Shown here: one piece after another, positions 43,959 to 56,700 of the stretch
Layout of the letters: every line of letters begins with the position of its first letter
Numbering within the stretch: position 1 is the first letter of the stretch
DNA from: Hyaloperonospora brassicae
Lineage: Eukaryota; Oomycota; Peronosporomycetes; Peronosporales; Peronosporaceae
Length of the DNA stretch: 64,000 bases
Direction of reading: 5' to 3'
Assembly: GCA_947650285.1 (NCBI GenBank)
Contig: CANTFL010000665.1
Location: forward strand, 186,001 to 250,000
Notes under the pieces: generated by a model
What the model was told of the DNA's origin: nothing
Seen by the model: only the letters and a program-made list of their open reading frames with translations
The model's database searches: none
Made by a program: the position numbers and the translations under genes

Positions 43959-46900
43959 CCTCCCCACGTAAAACGTATGATGCGTGCGCATCCTACGTGG
44001 CAATTCGAGTGTGTATGCATTGCCCTTGCGATGCAACACTCGAAATGGCCCAATGTATTTCGGCAGTAGTTTACTACTGCCGACACTAGTGACTGCATGT
44101 CCAGGTAGGTTTACCGTTGACAGTTGTACTAGTTCGTTAACCTTAAATGAAAGAACATTTGCTCTTCCATTCTTGTCTGCGTTCCGTTTCTGACGGTTCA
44201 CCGCATTTGCGATGGAGTCCTGAACGAAACGGACTACCGCTTCTCGAGTCAGCAGGAGATTCTCTGCTGACTCTTTGTTCTGTCTTTCAGTGCGCTTCGT
44301 GCGCACTGCTAAGAGATTGCTCTCTTCTTCAGCGAGGTTGTCTTCTTCCTCGCTGGCATAATCGTTGGCGATGCTGAATATACCATCATCGTCATCATCA
44401 TCCGAGTCAATAATAGCGTCATCGCTATTATTGAGGTGATTTTCTTCATCGATGTCGACTTGATCGACATCGGCATCATACGTGACGACGTTAGCGTCGA
44501 CACGTGATGAGCAAGAGCCAAAACGGTTTTTGCTCGATCGATTCCCTCCCTTCTTATCCAAGAGTCACACTCTAGAAGGGTGGGCACACGTAAATGGCGT
44601 AAACCATTCACGTAAAACGGTATGTGCTGTGTTGAGGCATGCACCGAATTATTGATGGCGAATTCCATCATTGGAAGGAATTCGCTTCAACTCGGAAACG
44701 AGTGGACATATCCTCGAAGGATCTCTTCAAGGACACGGTTCGCACGTTCCGTCTGACCATCCGTTTCGAGATTGTCAGAGGTAGACATCTTCAATCGTGT
44801 TCCGAGAGTACGGAACACGGTTTGCCATAATGCCGCTGTGAACCGAGGGTCACGGTCGGATACGAGTTCACGGGGTAACCCGTGGAGTCTAAAGACCGTG
44901 TCGAGAAAGACACGATCACAACCTTGAGCCTTGATAGACTCGGGGACAGCAGCAAGATGGACCATCTTGCTGAACCGGTCAACAAACACAAGAATACCAT
45001 TATTCTTGTGAGCGTCTTCGGGAAAACCGAAGACGAAGTCCATTGAAACGGACTGCCAGCACTCTGTCGGAACAGGCAGAGGCTGCAATGGCGCACGGAA
45101 TGAAGGACTAGGCTTCACCCGTTGACAAACCTCGCAAGCACGTATGTACTTGCGAACAAACTGATACTGGCGGGGCCAGTAAAAGTCACGACTTACCGTG
45201 AGGTAAGTCTTTTCTCTACCACGATGGCCGCTTGTTGGGGCATCGTGACACTCATACATGATGCGCAAACGCAAATCATGATGAGCGGGTACGACGACAC
45301 GAGGCGTGTCGTCGGCAACAGCTGTATAATACAGCAATCCGTTGCGTGTACATTACCGATCCGATGAGGATCGGTACAAAGCCGGTAAATCCCTCAATGG
45401 ATTTACTGGATGGATTCACCAGATGATCCATTAATCGCAGAAGATCCTTATCTTCTGCAGATGCCTTTCGTATGTCGTCCAGGAAGCTTGACGACGGAGC
45501 ACTGACTGACAGTGTCGCAACAGTGGGCTTATCCGCACTGTTGGATTGTGCGTCCGGATCGAAATCGGGCCGTCGCGAAAGCGCATTAGCGACGACGTTT
45601 AGTCGTCTTGGTTTATACTCCACGAAGAAGTTGTACTCTGCGAAGAAAGACAGCCACCTCGCCATCCTTTGCGAGAGATGTGGACTGTTTACAGCCGTGC
45701 GGAGAGACGCATGGTCCGTATAGACGATGAACGGTCTATCTCCCAAGAGATAGGCGCGGAACTTAGCCAGTGCGTACTTCATGGCAAGGAGTTCCTTGTC
45801 ATGCACTGGGTAATTGCGCTAAGCTGCCTGCAGCTGACACGACTGATAACAGATTACGCGCTCTGCGCCATCTGCATCAAATTGCATTAACGCACAGCCG
45901 ATCGCAAAATCGCTGGCGTCACAGATCATATGAAATGGTCTGTCCTGATCTGCAATCGCCAAGACCGGCGATTGCATCAAGCTTTGCTTGATACCTTCAA
46001 AGGAACGCTGGCACTCAGCGTTCCATGACCACTTGACATTTTTCTTGAGCAAACTAGAAAGATGACACAGTCATTTCGGCATAGTTGGGCGAATACTTGT
46101 GCAAGTACGCCGCTAAGCCAAGGAACTTCCTTAGTCCCTTGACATCGACTGGCACTGGCCAGTCGGTGATCGCCTTGATCTTTTCGGGATCAGGGCGTAC
46201 GCCGTGTATACCCACGATGCACCCAGGAAGTGGTATTTCGCTAGCCGCGAATATACACTTCTTGAGGTTGGCGTACAACTTATGCTTGCGCATAAGTTGA
46301 AGAACCTGAAGAACGTGAGTTCTGTGGACTTCAACGTCCGTATTTCCGTCTATAGCCCGACTATAAACGAACACATCGTCGAAGTAACTCGGTGCGAAGT
46401 CTCGCACCGGTCTCTACAGATTTGTAACAAATCTGTTTAATGTTGCAGGGGTATTGCTCAGCCCCTGTGGCATCTCTAGCCACTCCCACAGCATCCCGCT
46501 GGGGGTGCTCACTGCTGTGTACGGAACATTCTGTTCACGCATGAGGATCTGATAGAATCCGTCCATCAGATCCATGGACGAGAAGATGGTACTCTTTGAC
46601 ATACCATCTATGATTACGTCCTTTCTCGATATCGGCGTCTGATCCGGTACCGTTGCAGCATTCAATTTGTTGAATGCGTGCACTATCCGCCACCCTCCTG
46701 TGGCCTATTCGCACACAGAAGGTCGAAGAGCTGTGAGGGGATGTTGATTCCCTCACATGGCCCGCTGCTAAGCGATCGGCAAAGAACTTGTCGATCGCTA
46801 GTACTTGTTCACGAGGCAGTGACCACTGCTTCATGACACAGTACTTCGAGCCCGGTTTGAGCTCGATCTCGTGTCGAGTGCCTTTGTCCTTAGGCAACTC

Positions 46901-48175
46901 GCAAGGTACGGATTCAGGGAACACGTCCTTGAATTCGATCAAATCCTTATACAAAGGATTTGCCTGAAGTGACTTCCAGGATTGAGACGTGTATCGCTCA
47001 ATCCGAGTCTTCTCATCAAGGACGCTTTCGTCCATCGATGAACTGCTGAGAACCCGTTCGTTCTCAGCAAATACTGTTGCCGGCTGAATATCGGCCACAT
47101 ACTCATCTGCTGTGACGAGTATGCAGATCTGCTTGACTTTGACACTGCGCAGATCACGCAAGAACCGTTTCGGTTCTAGCGTTGGCAACTGAGTTATCTC
47201 CGAAGTTGACTTTGGAGGCACAATCAGATCAAGCGTATAAGCGCCTACGCTGGATCCGTCATTAACCAAGACGTTCAACGTCTCGGTTTCTTCCTGGGAG
47301 CTTGCTTCCACAGGTTGCTGAGGGCCTAATCCCTCAGCAAGCGACTCTCGAGGAATTCCTTCCTCAAGTACGTGGGGACTTATTCCCTCGACGTCTTCCG
47401 ACTGTGGCTGTGCAACCACAGTCAGGAACCGATCCCCTACGGTCGACTCTCCAGTCGACCTAGGGTTTTCATGTTGCCCCTTGGGGGCAACAGGTTTCTT
47501 TCTTCTAAGATGCTGCCCGCTAGGCATGCATCCATGTCCCGGTCCACTCGACTTATTCGAGTGGTGGACCTTCGGCGCAGCCTGTACTTCTGTACAGCCG
47601 CCGGGAGCTTGCTCCACAGTGTAGTGATCAACTACACTGTGATCTTGTGCAGTCGTGCTAACGACCGTACCGCAAGTGAGGCCATCGCACTCACTCGCAG
47701 TACATCCACACGCTTGTGGACGCTCCAAGATGTTCATCAGATGGCCATCTGATGAACAAGCAGCAGGCATCTTCACGGATCGATGCTGCCAGCTCACCCT
47801 TGGCTCGTACTTTCTGAGCCAAGGTAATCCCAGGATGACATCAAATTTGTCATCCAGATCGAGTACGATGAAGTCATCATCGTACTGTTCGCCCTCTAAC
47901 GTGTAGTGGATTCCTACTACACGTTTCTCAACGGTTATCGATGCGCCTGTTGCAAGGCGCACCGTCATCCTTGACTGGGGAATGTCGCGCTCAACGAACT
48001 TGAGCCTACGACCCTCTAGTGACTGGCGACGAACAAAGTTGTTCGACGCCCCACAGTCTACTAGGGCACGAAGCGACAAATCATTTGTCGCTTCCAACTT
48101 CAAGGTGATGAGCGAAACGTCATCACCAGGTGCAGAGACACACAATGATTGTGTATCTGAAGCAACTTTCGTCAA
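43330..48175 (-). pseudogene. Family-2 pol: PR-RT-RNase H-IN-chromodomain
   Basis: Minus strand. Protease plus linker plus RT N-terminus form one 546-codon frame (48175-46535), with active site LVDCGASNNFVRR (Asp-Cys-Gly instead of Asp-Ser-Gly). RT palm 46683-46054 with SYFDDVFVYS. RNase H 46052-45276 (CDASDFAIGCAL, YTDHASLRT). Integrase 45337-43900 with the H/C zinc region (CHDAPTSGHRGREKTY, CEVCQ), Asp of MDFVF, SDRDPRF and TERANR, interrupted by an acidic insert. Chromodomain about 43536-43330 (RFLVERILNHR, YLVQWRGYPPYWNSWEP). Frame breaks near 46690, 46410, 46050, 45810 and 44680 make this copy non-functional as assembled. Conserved residues are otherwise well kept. Confidence 0.9.
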
Positions 48176-48225
48176 GAGATTTGCGAATTCTCTTGAATTT
48201 GCTGGATCTGTAGGGCGCTCCGCCC

Positions 48226-49383
48226 CTACTGACCCCGACCATTTTTTGATGTTCCGTCTCGCTGTTGCGGCTTCGCAACAGCGCTGGACCCACGCCCATT
48301 GCCCTTTCTGGCGAATGGTCGTCCATTTCGCTCAGTACTGTTTGGTACTGGGCGTGGAGCACTACACTCGTATGCGTAGTGCCCTAACTTCTGACAGCGA
48401 TTGCACTTGTGCAATCGCTTGTTGTTTGAAGAGCGAGGTCTCTTGCTCTCAACATATCAGAGGTCCATTGGTTCTGGACCTCCGATCTCTTGTCGTCTCG
48501 GTGGACGGTAAGAGTTTGAGCTAGCATGGGAGCCTGTCTCATGCTAAAGTCTTCCTGTTCCGCGGCTGATATCGCATCTTCCAGCGTATTCAGCTCAAGG
48601 TGGAACAGGTGGCTTCTGACGAGCCCCTCTGCGAGCCCTTGCATGAACACCGTAAATCAACGTGTGTTCATGTACTGGGCTAGCAGTTATACTACTCCCA
48701 AGGAGTCGTATATGTTGTGCGTAAGCGTGCACATCACGCTTACCCTGCTTGAGTTTCAGGAGCTCTGAACGAGCCCTGAACTCAGCCCGTGGCGGCTCAA
48801 ACGTTTGTCTGAGCCGGGACTTGAAGTCATCTAGCGACCTAAACACGTTTGGGTCGCTACTCTCGAGTCCCAGGGACCAAGTTTTGGCACGCCCTGCCAA
48901 GTGGGTCTGAGCAAATGTGAGTTTCATTTGCTCATCTTCGACGCGACGAGCCCTTAAGGCTCTGTCGAGTTCGACAAACCATAATTACAGGGAGTCCTCC
49001 GGGACTCCGCTATACTTGGAGATGTCAACTTTCATGACCTCGGGACGACGCGCATGCGCCGTCCCGCCCACAGCAGCATGGAATTGCTGCTGTATCAACA
49101 GCTCTGTCTGTTGAGCACCGAGTTCTCTCAACTGCTCGGCCTGTTGAGAGCCTTGCTGGTGAAGTAAGGCTACTTTTTCCCTTTCGGCGACAAGTTCATT
49201 TTGAATGAACTTGGCGATAGCGGCATGTTGTTGGTCTCTGTCTAGAGACTCCAACATGGCGCTAATGGCGAGCTCGCCTACGGTAGAACTCATTCGTTCT
49301 ACCGCACCCCATTCGATGTGACTCAAATGGGTAAACCCTTCACGCGTGGCGTGAAAGGTGTCTTCTTCATCCAGCATGTTCAT
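48226..49383 (-). pseudogene. Family-2 gag
   Basis: Minus-strand pieces: 49383-48985 (helical N-terminus ending VDISKYSGVPEDSL), 48927-48595 (capsid-like: HLAGRAKTWSLGLES, FEPPRAEFRARSELLKLKQG), 48650-48384, and 48414-48226 with the zinc knuckle CNRCQKLGHYAYEC. Frame changes separate them. Confidence 0.85.
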
Positions 49384-49416
49384 GCTGGATGTTGTGGTCC
49401 TTGGAAGGACTACAAA

Positions 49417-49425
49417 GTGCTACCA
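49417..49425 (-). other. Primer-binding site of family-2 element
   Basis: TGGTAGCAC on the minus strand, 2 bp inside the 5' LTR. It resembles the start of initiator-Met tRNA primer sites in other LTR elements. Family 1 has the same nonamer at 52586-52594. Confidence 0.6.
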
Positions 49426-49427
49426 GG

Positions 49428-49818
49428 TGTAACGGGGCACACTCTTGCGTGAACTTAATGCAAGGGTATCGGCGCCCCGACAGACGTATACAAGGCAAGC
49501 GAGGAAGCGTAGGTAAGGTGAAAGCAGAACTGTTATATTTATATAATTAAGTCTTTTAACTACTGTCTCTTTGTTTGACTTAACTTAATTATACTAATCT
49601 CATCTGAGTGTATGGTGACGTCTCGTCACCACTCATTGCGCGCGTCTTGCGGCGATTGGTGGGTTGATATCATCAAGATATCAACCAATGAACAGACCCT
49701 TTGGTCGACTCTTCAATGTCACCACTTTGATGATATTGTTCAAAGAATATTCAACTTCATATTCTTTATTGTCACTTTCTTTAAAGTGACAATTCCATGT
49801 AACGGGCTGCCCGTTACA
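49428..49818 (-). repeat. 5' LTR of family-2 element (391 bp)
   Basis: Starts TGTAACGGGGC and ends GTTACA on the plus strand. Followed by the target-site duplication GTGAC. Confidence 0.93.
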
Positions 49819-52110
49819 GTGACGCTGAGATGGTACGTAACCTAAAGACGCTCCCGATCAGATCTCGCGGCCCCAATTTAATGTCGTGTTCCGATCAGAT
49901 CTCGCTATCTTGGCTCAAATCTCGCAAGCCTGGAGTCAGTTGCATACAAGTCAGGTGTGGGTCACGCCAAGGTTTTACAGAGAGCACAATTGGTGTAAAC
50001 CACTATAGGTACAAAGATTTGATCTTCTGGAGAGGGAGACGCGTGGCTTTGTGAGTCGTGATACAGATGGGCCTAGAGATTTGTAAGTTTTTGACTTGAT
50101 TGGATAACATTATACAGAGTTTGTCTTGATAATAATGTACACGTGTGGACTTCTCTTCCGTATTAGATTATTGGCCAACTGACGTCAAATAATGTCACAT
50201 ATTAAAAGCAAGTGTTATCCCAGGATTGTTTGACCAGGGACTAAGGACTATTAAAACAACTCCAACTGCAATCGGACGCATCAAACAAGTGAAGGCGAAG
50301 GTGCGAGATTGCGAGACGGCTTAAGTGGTCAGAAGGCTCGCAAATCAAGAATCTAATTTGTACAAGGTGATCTCGTAGAGGTCAAGGTGGATCATATCGA
50401 GCACCTTACAAGTACACCCGCTATCGTGTGACAATTTCCATGCGACATCCCCAATCTCAAACACGGTCAAGCTATGCATCGACTCGAGTCCACCTGTGAG
50501 AGTGCAACCCGCCCTACCGACGGGTGCATAAGGTGAGCAAAAGTTACAGCACGGATTCGAAGCACTCTTTCCGTTAGCCGGTCGTCCAGGCGCCAGTGGA
50601 GATTTGGGATCGACTTCTCAAATGAGCGATCTCCACTCCACCAAACCTATGTCGATGTCAAAATAGTTGAAAAATTGTATATTTACCGCAGTTGACGCAT
50701 CACGCGGCAGAGTAATTTCTCCCTCGAATCAGTCGCGCTCTCTTTTACTGTGCTGTATCGTTAAAGACTCATTAAAATAATAAAAAAATTCTCAACATGG
50801 CATCATGTAGATTAATGATGTATTCTGCATTATGTAACATCGTTAAGTGTGAGCCACGTGAGTGAAATTTTCATAGTTTGCGCAGCTATTCTCTCATGAA
50901 TGCTGTACACCATAATCTCCTTACATTGGCTGATCACGGATTGTGGTATAAAGAATGTACAATGCAAACAAGTTGTCTACTTCTACCGGTGGTCAAGATC
51001 ACAAAGCATAAACTTGAGATGGGTAGTGCAGGAGGAGATTTTGTGAAGCTTAAATGTACGGCCTAACTTTAATTCGTATGAAAGTACTCAATACAATTAT
51101 AAAAACGAGCTGGTAGACCCCTAAGTCAGGTAAATTACTAGCATATTGTCACCATCTTTTTCGAGGAGAATGCTGTAATATTTTCTATCTATCGTGATAG
51201 ATGATGGTACGCACCATGTGGAATAATGGAATTTAAGGCGTATATTTCACTTCGATCAACAACCGCAATTGCAGATTGATGCCGAAAATGGCCTTGTCAC
51301 ATGACTAGCACTTGCAGTCCCTTCGCATTAATCTAATTAAGAACCCTATGGATAAAAAATCCTTAGGATAAGTCCATATGTCATCTTTTGATACCTCGTG
51401 GAACACGTAAGCTCAAAAAGTTATGCGTCCGGATATATTAATACACATTGTCATTCATCATACTCAGAGTGACGGTCGAATCGTAGCACCACCAGAACGA
51501 CGCCGTAACTAAATATATGCTTCCACAATTTTATGAGTTAGACTTGGCCAATGTCCCCGCCAAGTTGCCCATCATAATGATACATACATAAGTAGGTATA
51601 CAATGCACACGATGTAGCGGGTGTAGTGCACCGTACACCTATTTCGCTAACAAGTGTGTACGGACTCATTTCCATCCAATAGCATGTAATACGTATTTGA
51701 GTGGCTTTCGTGAGACAGGACCACTCGTACCGATTATGTTTTATAATTGTATCATAAAGCAAAAAAATCACAGTCATAAGTAACCTGCAGCACACGTATC
51801 GGACGGGTACTTTCCTTACTATCTCGTAATCCCTCCTAGTGTGTGTTGTAATAACGGATATTTTGCTACGTCACAGGGACCATCCGCAAGTTCTTGCGTG
51901 AAAGTTGTTCTCAACATTTCGTAGACTGGATTGGGTGTGCAAAAACTCGCGGGGTGACGTATATGCTCGACGTATGCGTCGCATCTTATTTACCTTGCCA
52001 AATATTTCCAAAGTCTTATCGAGCCTTGAAATCAGCCGTTGACGGATAGTTTGTCTGTATGACCGATTCTGCCCGACGACCCAAATTAACCGTTTGGTGA
52101 AAGGTAAAGC
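49819..52110. other. Spacer between the two gypsy families
   Basis: 2.3 kb, mostly AT-rich. 49830-50560 has higher GC and a repeated CGATCAGATCTCG word, possibly an old retrotransposon fragment. A minus-strand frame at 52161-51871 (KTLEIFGKVNKMRRIRRAY) runs into the copy B LTR and matches nothing I know. Confidence 0.45.
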
Positions 52111-52583
52111 TGTAACTGTGTTACACGTCGACTGTTTGTCGACAATAGGTGTGGTGCACACAAGGGATGCGATCCCCTTTAAAGTAATATTCGATCACAG
52201 TATCAATTGTTGAAGGATGATGTCTGTCAACCGTTGAATACGACTCTTTTTATATGTTTATTTAGGACATTAGTGAGTAGGTTAATTACGTTGGTCCAAG
52301 GTGTTCTTTTAAGTTAAAGAAGAAATAAGCTTCAGTTCCCATTTTGATCCAAAAGACACGTGCCTTACGAGGCGTCTTGATCGGAAGAGCTAGCAACGCC
52401 TGTAAAGGTAGCTGCTTCTTGAGCACTCTGTGCTGTGATTCTCTTGAAACGTTTGGTCTCCGTAAAACAGGGACCGTAAGCTCTCTGAGCTTGTTGACTC
52501 TTTGAGTCGGGTTCGTAGAACCAAAGTTGCTTTTTGAGCGTTCAGTCTTCCTCTGACTTAAGAAGCAGTGTAGCTTCGCTACA
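52111..52583 (+). repeat. 5' LTR of copy B (473 bp)
   Basis: Starts TGTAACTGTG and ends GCTACA; the last base pairs belong to a 7-bp hairpin (52568-52574 / 52578-52584). Confidence 0.9.
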
Positions 52584-52635
52584 CTTGGTAGCACTCATAG
52601 TCAATCTACGCCTGAGTCGTTACGACTGATCCTCT

Positions 52636-53674
52636 GTGAGAATGGAGCAATCCACACCCGTCTCTGAGGCCCAAAAGGTCGCGCTTGATAAGCTGACCGC
52701 GGTCGTAGGCCCCGAGTATGTTGAGTTTCTAGCTGCACAAGGTCCCGATGTGCTAAATGCACGAGTCGAGACCTACATGCAGTATTCAACGGCACTTCTA
52801 GGGCAGATTCAAAAAACAAGTAGCGTCGGCTATGTCGACATGCTACGTGGAAATGCCAGATGAAGAGGTTAAGCTTGTCCCCTTCGGGTGGACGTCAACA
52901 TTACTCCGGGAAGGAGGGGGGAATCCTGACCCTCTGGATCCGTGAGATCGTGATGGCTATGAGCTCTGGCCTTAGGTCACTGGAGTACCAGCGGGTCTCG
53001 TCGGCTATCTCCAAGCTCGATGGAAGAGATAGAGAGTGGGCTCTGACGTGTGGCACGTGGTATACATGGCGTTTCCCACATGGGATTTGCTCAAGTTAGA
53101 CCTTTTGCGAGTTTTCTCGCCGCCTAACCTGGCTTATCGCGTGCGCTCACGCTTCTTGTCTACCCGTCGGGGTAAGAATGAGTTAACGGACAATGTCCAA
53201 GAGTTGAGAACTCTGATGGCTGCTATGCAGTCTGAGCCTCTCCCTGAGACATTCGGTGTGACTGTCTTCATGGAAGGTCTTCGCAATGGCGTTGCCAGGA
53301 CCGAGGTGTTTCGGGTCCATCCCTCTAGTTTTGAGGAAGCTGTTAGCATCGCTCAAAATGCTGAGCACAACTTCAAGTCGGCCGGACTTGGTTGGAATGG
53401 GTACAACCCAAGCTTTGCGAGGGCGACCTTTGCGAGCACCTCGGCTTACTGTAAGCCAGAACCGATGGATCTCAGCCATGCTGAAGATGAAGGTAAAGCG
53501 GATCTTCATGTTGCAGAGCAACGACAGGAAGTGAGACGCTGTTACATGTGCGGAAGCACTAAGCACTTGCGTCCCACTTGTCCTTTGCGTAAGCAACGAC
53601 CGAATCCTATGGGTCGAAACCCCAGCCAAAACCAGAAACCTGGTATGGCACGGGGAAACGTCGACATCCAGTAG
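52636..53674 (+). pseudogene. Family-1 gag (copy B), frameshifted
   Basis: Frames 52636-52863, 52860-53099 and 53036-53674 join into one gag with a terminal zinc knuckle CYMCGSTKHLRPTC. The last 212 residues are identical to copy A, and the frame breaks are in the same positions. Confidence 0.87.
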
Positions 53675-53759
53675 GTGCGGGGCGCCCTACTGAAGTAGAA
53701 CTGAGTTCTGTTGCTTCTCTACGAGGTATAGTGAAACAGGGCTTAGCCCACTGAGCTCT

Positions 53760-56700
53760 GTGCCTATCAGCACAGAGCGTGGATACAATCCTGGCTTGTT
53801 AGTTGCCGAGGCAAAGGTTAACGGCTTTGAGAAGCATTGGTCGATCCTAATCGACTCCGGAGCATCATGCAATTATGTTCGACGTCTTTGTCTTGAGGGA
53901 AGTCAGCGATATGCTGAAGCGCTCAAAGCGCATGAAGGTGATTCGATCACCGTTCGTTTAGCGACTGGTAGTCGCGTCACGGTGCCTAAAGTTCCGTTGA
54001 ACTTGGGTGTGAAATTTTTGGACTTTGGCAGCATCAAACGCTGTCTTGTCCTCGATCTGGATTCGAGATATGATCTCATCCTGGGTATGTCTTGGCTTGA
54101 ACGTCATGAGCCATGGAGTGATTGGAGGTCTAAGACCTTAGGCGCCACACGCAATGCTCCTAGAGAAGCTTTGAGGAGTCATGAAACAACATTCGCTAGG
54201 CAACAAAACGCTATTGGCGCGATCCATTGAAGGAAGATGTCAATGTGTTGGACATCGGTGTGTCAGAGTTAATTAACTCCAATGTCCATGACGTCAATAT
54301 TGAGCGGAGCTCTTTAACCGTATGAGAAGAGAGTTATACTCCGTTGAGTGATACTCGTCGCGATAATGAGTCACTGCATGCTGCAGACATGGTTGGACTA
54401 GGGCCGAGACATCAAGAATGTAATTCCTCTGATGTGAGTGGGGTGGCAAGTGAAATTCCACCGAGTGAGGGCGGCCGAGATGGCACCTCACTGAATGTCG
54501 GTAATGACATTGTTGACGAGAAGCCAGATTGTTCAGCGCTAGGCCCGGATGCTGTACGTGAAGTGGTACGTGTAAATCCACTGGGTGAAGTGTTCGAGTT
54601 ACGTAACACTTCACCAGATGTCGTTCAAGACATTAGCGCTAGTACAATGCGTGCTAAGATCAATAGCAACAACGGGGACCCTACAGTCCCGGTCTCTAGG
54701 ATGCGTAAGGTTTATTTGAGGAAACAACCTCAGCGTAGGGTGACAACACATAAGCGCTTAACGTCTAAGAAGTCACGAAGTGATAACAGTAATAATACAC
54801 TATATACCCTTGTCAATGGGTTGACTGGCCAGATTGATGGCAATATTAGTCTTGAAACTCTTCCATCCTTGGATACTCTCTTTGACCTAGACGAAATGTC
54901 TGACGGCGAATTCAGCCAAGCCTTGCAGGCAGGAGAATTATCCGAGTTAGTGGTCATTCGGCCGGATACTGAGTTGAACTCATCCTCGTTATTGGACTAG
55001 TCTGTCCTTGAGGTCAAAAGGGTGGCACTGGATGCCCGTAGTGGATCTTCGATCTCTAAGGATTCTCTTGGTCCGTTCTATACTTTGGTAAAGGAGTTTC
55101 AGGACGTGGTTTGTCACAACCCACCGTCCGTCTTACCTCCCGATAGAGGTGTACGTCATGTAATTGACTTAGTTCCTGGAACTAAATGCTGTGTAACACG
55201 GCAGTGGCCTTTACTGAAGAAACAGTGTGACGTCATTGACTACTTCTTTCGTGCAAAGCACGCGGCAGGAATGTTACGTGAGAGCAAATCTCCCCATTCC
55301 ACATCGACCTTCTTTGTCAAAAAGCCCGACGGGAAGTGGCGCATTGTTCATGCTTACAATAAGCTTAATGCGGTCACCATCCCGGCTCAGACATCAATTC
55401 CTAGGAAGAATATTCTTCAGAACAATATGTTGGAACGTACAATGCACAGTGCGCTCGATTTAGTCGATGGTTATTACCAGCTGCTCATGCGAGAAAACGG
55501 CATTCCGCTGACAGCGGTCAGCACTCCGAGCGGTATGCTCTGGGAGTGGCTTGTTACGCCGCACGGGTTATCAAATGCCCGGCTACATTCAGTCGTCTTG
55601 TTACAAAACTGTTCAGACCTCACCGAGATTATGCAAAGACGTACTTTGATGACATCTTTGTCCATAGTCGTGCTATGAACGGTCAGTCAGATGTGTACAA
55701 TCACATTGACCATTTAAGAGCGGTGATCGAGTGCATGCGCACAAATAAGTTGTACGCCAACGCGTCTAAGTGCATCTTTGGTGCAGAAGAGATTCCTTTT
55801 TAAGGGTGCTTTATTGGTAAGCGATGCCTTAGAGCGGATCCCGCTAAGGTAAAAGCCATAGTTGATTGGCCGGTTCCAAAGAACCAAAATAACTAACGTA
55901 AGTGGCTTGGCCTTGACAATTACTTACACAAGTACAGTGCGAATGAAGCAGATATGGCTCGTCCATTATCGAATCTCCTTATAAAGGATTTGGAACGGTG
56001 CTGGACTAGCACCGCGCATTATGATTTTCAAGCAGTGAAGAAGAGTCTCCTTCATGCGCCAATCTTAGCTTTGCCTGATCCTGATCGATCTTTCAGTGTC
56101 GTCTGTGACGCATCTGACTTTGCCATCGGCAGTGCTCTGTTACAGACAGATTTTGATGGACGGGAACGCGTCATTGCGTTTAAGTCCCGGCATCTGAAGG
56201 CTGCAGAAAAGAACTATCCTGTTCATTACAAAGAGCTACTTGCAATGAAGTATGCTCTCGTCAAATTCAGAGTTCATCTTCTTGGCTCTAAGCCGTTTGT
56301 GATCTACACCGATCATGCGTCATTACGCACTGCGTCCGGGCGCCACACCTCTCTCAGCGAATGGCTCGTTGGCTTTCCTTCTTTACAGAATACAACTTCG
56401 AGGTAAAATACAAGCCGGGCAAGCAGAATGCTTTGGCTGATGCGTTGTCACGTAGGCCTGACTATGAGCTTGCTCATGTAACGACTCTGTCATCATCGGT
56501 CACTGACCTCATTCGTTCAACATATGCGAAGAATGAACACTGTGTAGCGCTGCTACGTGCTCTAGAGAGCGAGGAGTTTAACGACTCAGACATTAAATTG
56601 TCGACACGTTTGCGTGCGAGGCTACATCAGTATTCCATCGACCAAGGCCTGTTGTGCTATACCACGGATGTGGAGGATACCCCTCGCATCGTTGTCCCTC

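Larger units (their letters stand above)
41827..49818 (-). mobile_element. Complete Ty3/gypsy chromodomain retrotransposon, family 2
   Basis: 7992 bp with both LTRs and a perfect 5-bp target-site duplication GTGAC (41822-41826 and 49819-49823). Gag-pol is on the minus strand. The PBS complement GTGCTACCA (49417-49425) lies 2 bp inside the 5' LTR, and a G-rich polypurine tract (42219-42233) abuts the 3' LTR. The two LTRs differ by roughly 15 changes by eye, so insertion is not very recent. The sequence is densely packed with short hairpins. Genes carry a few frameshifts or stops. Confidence 0.95.
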
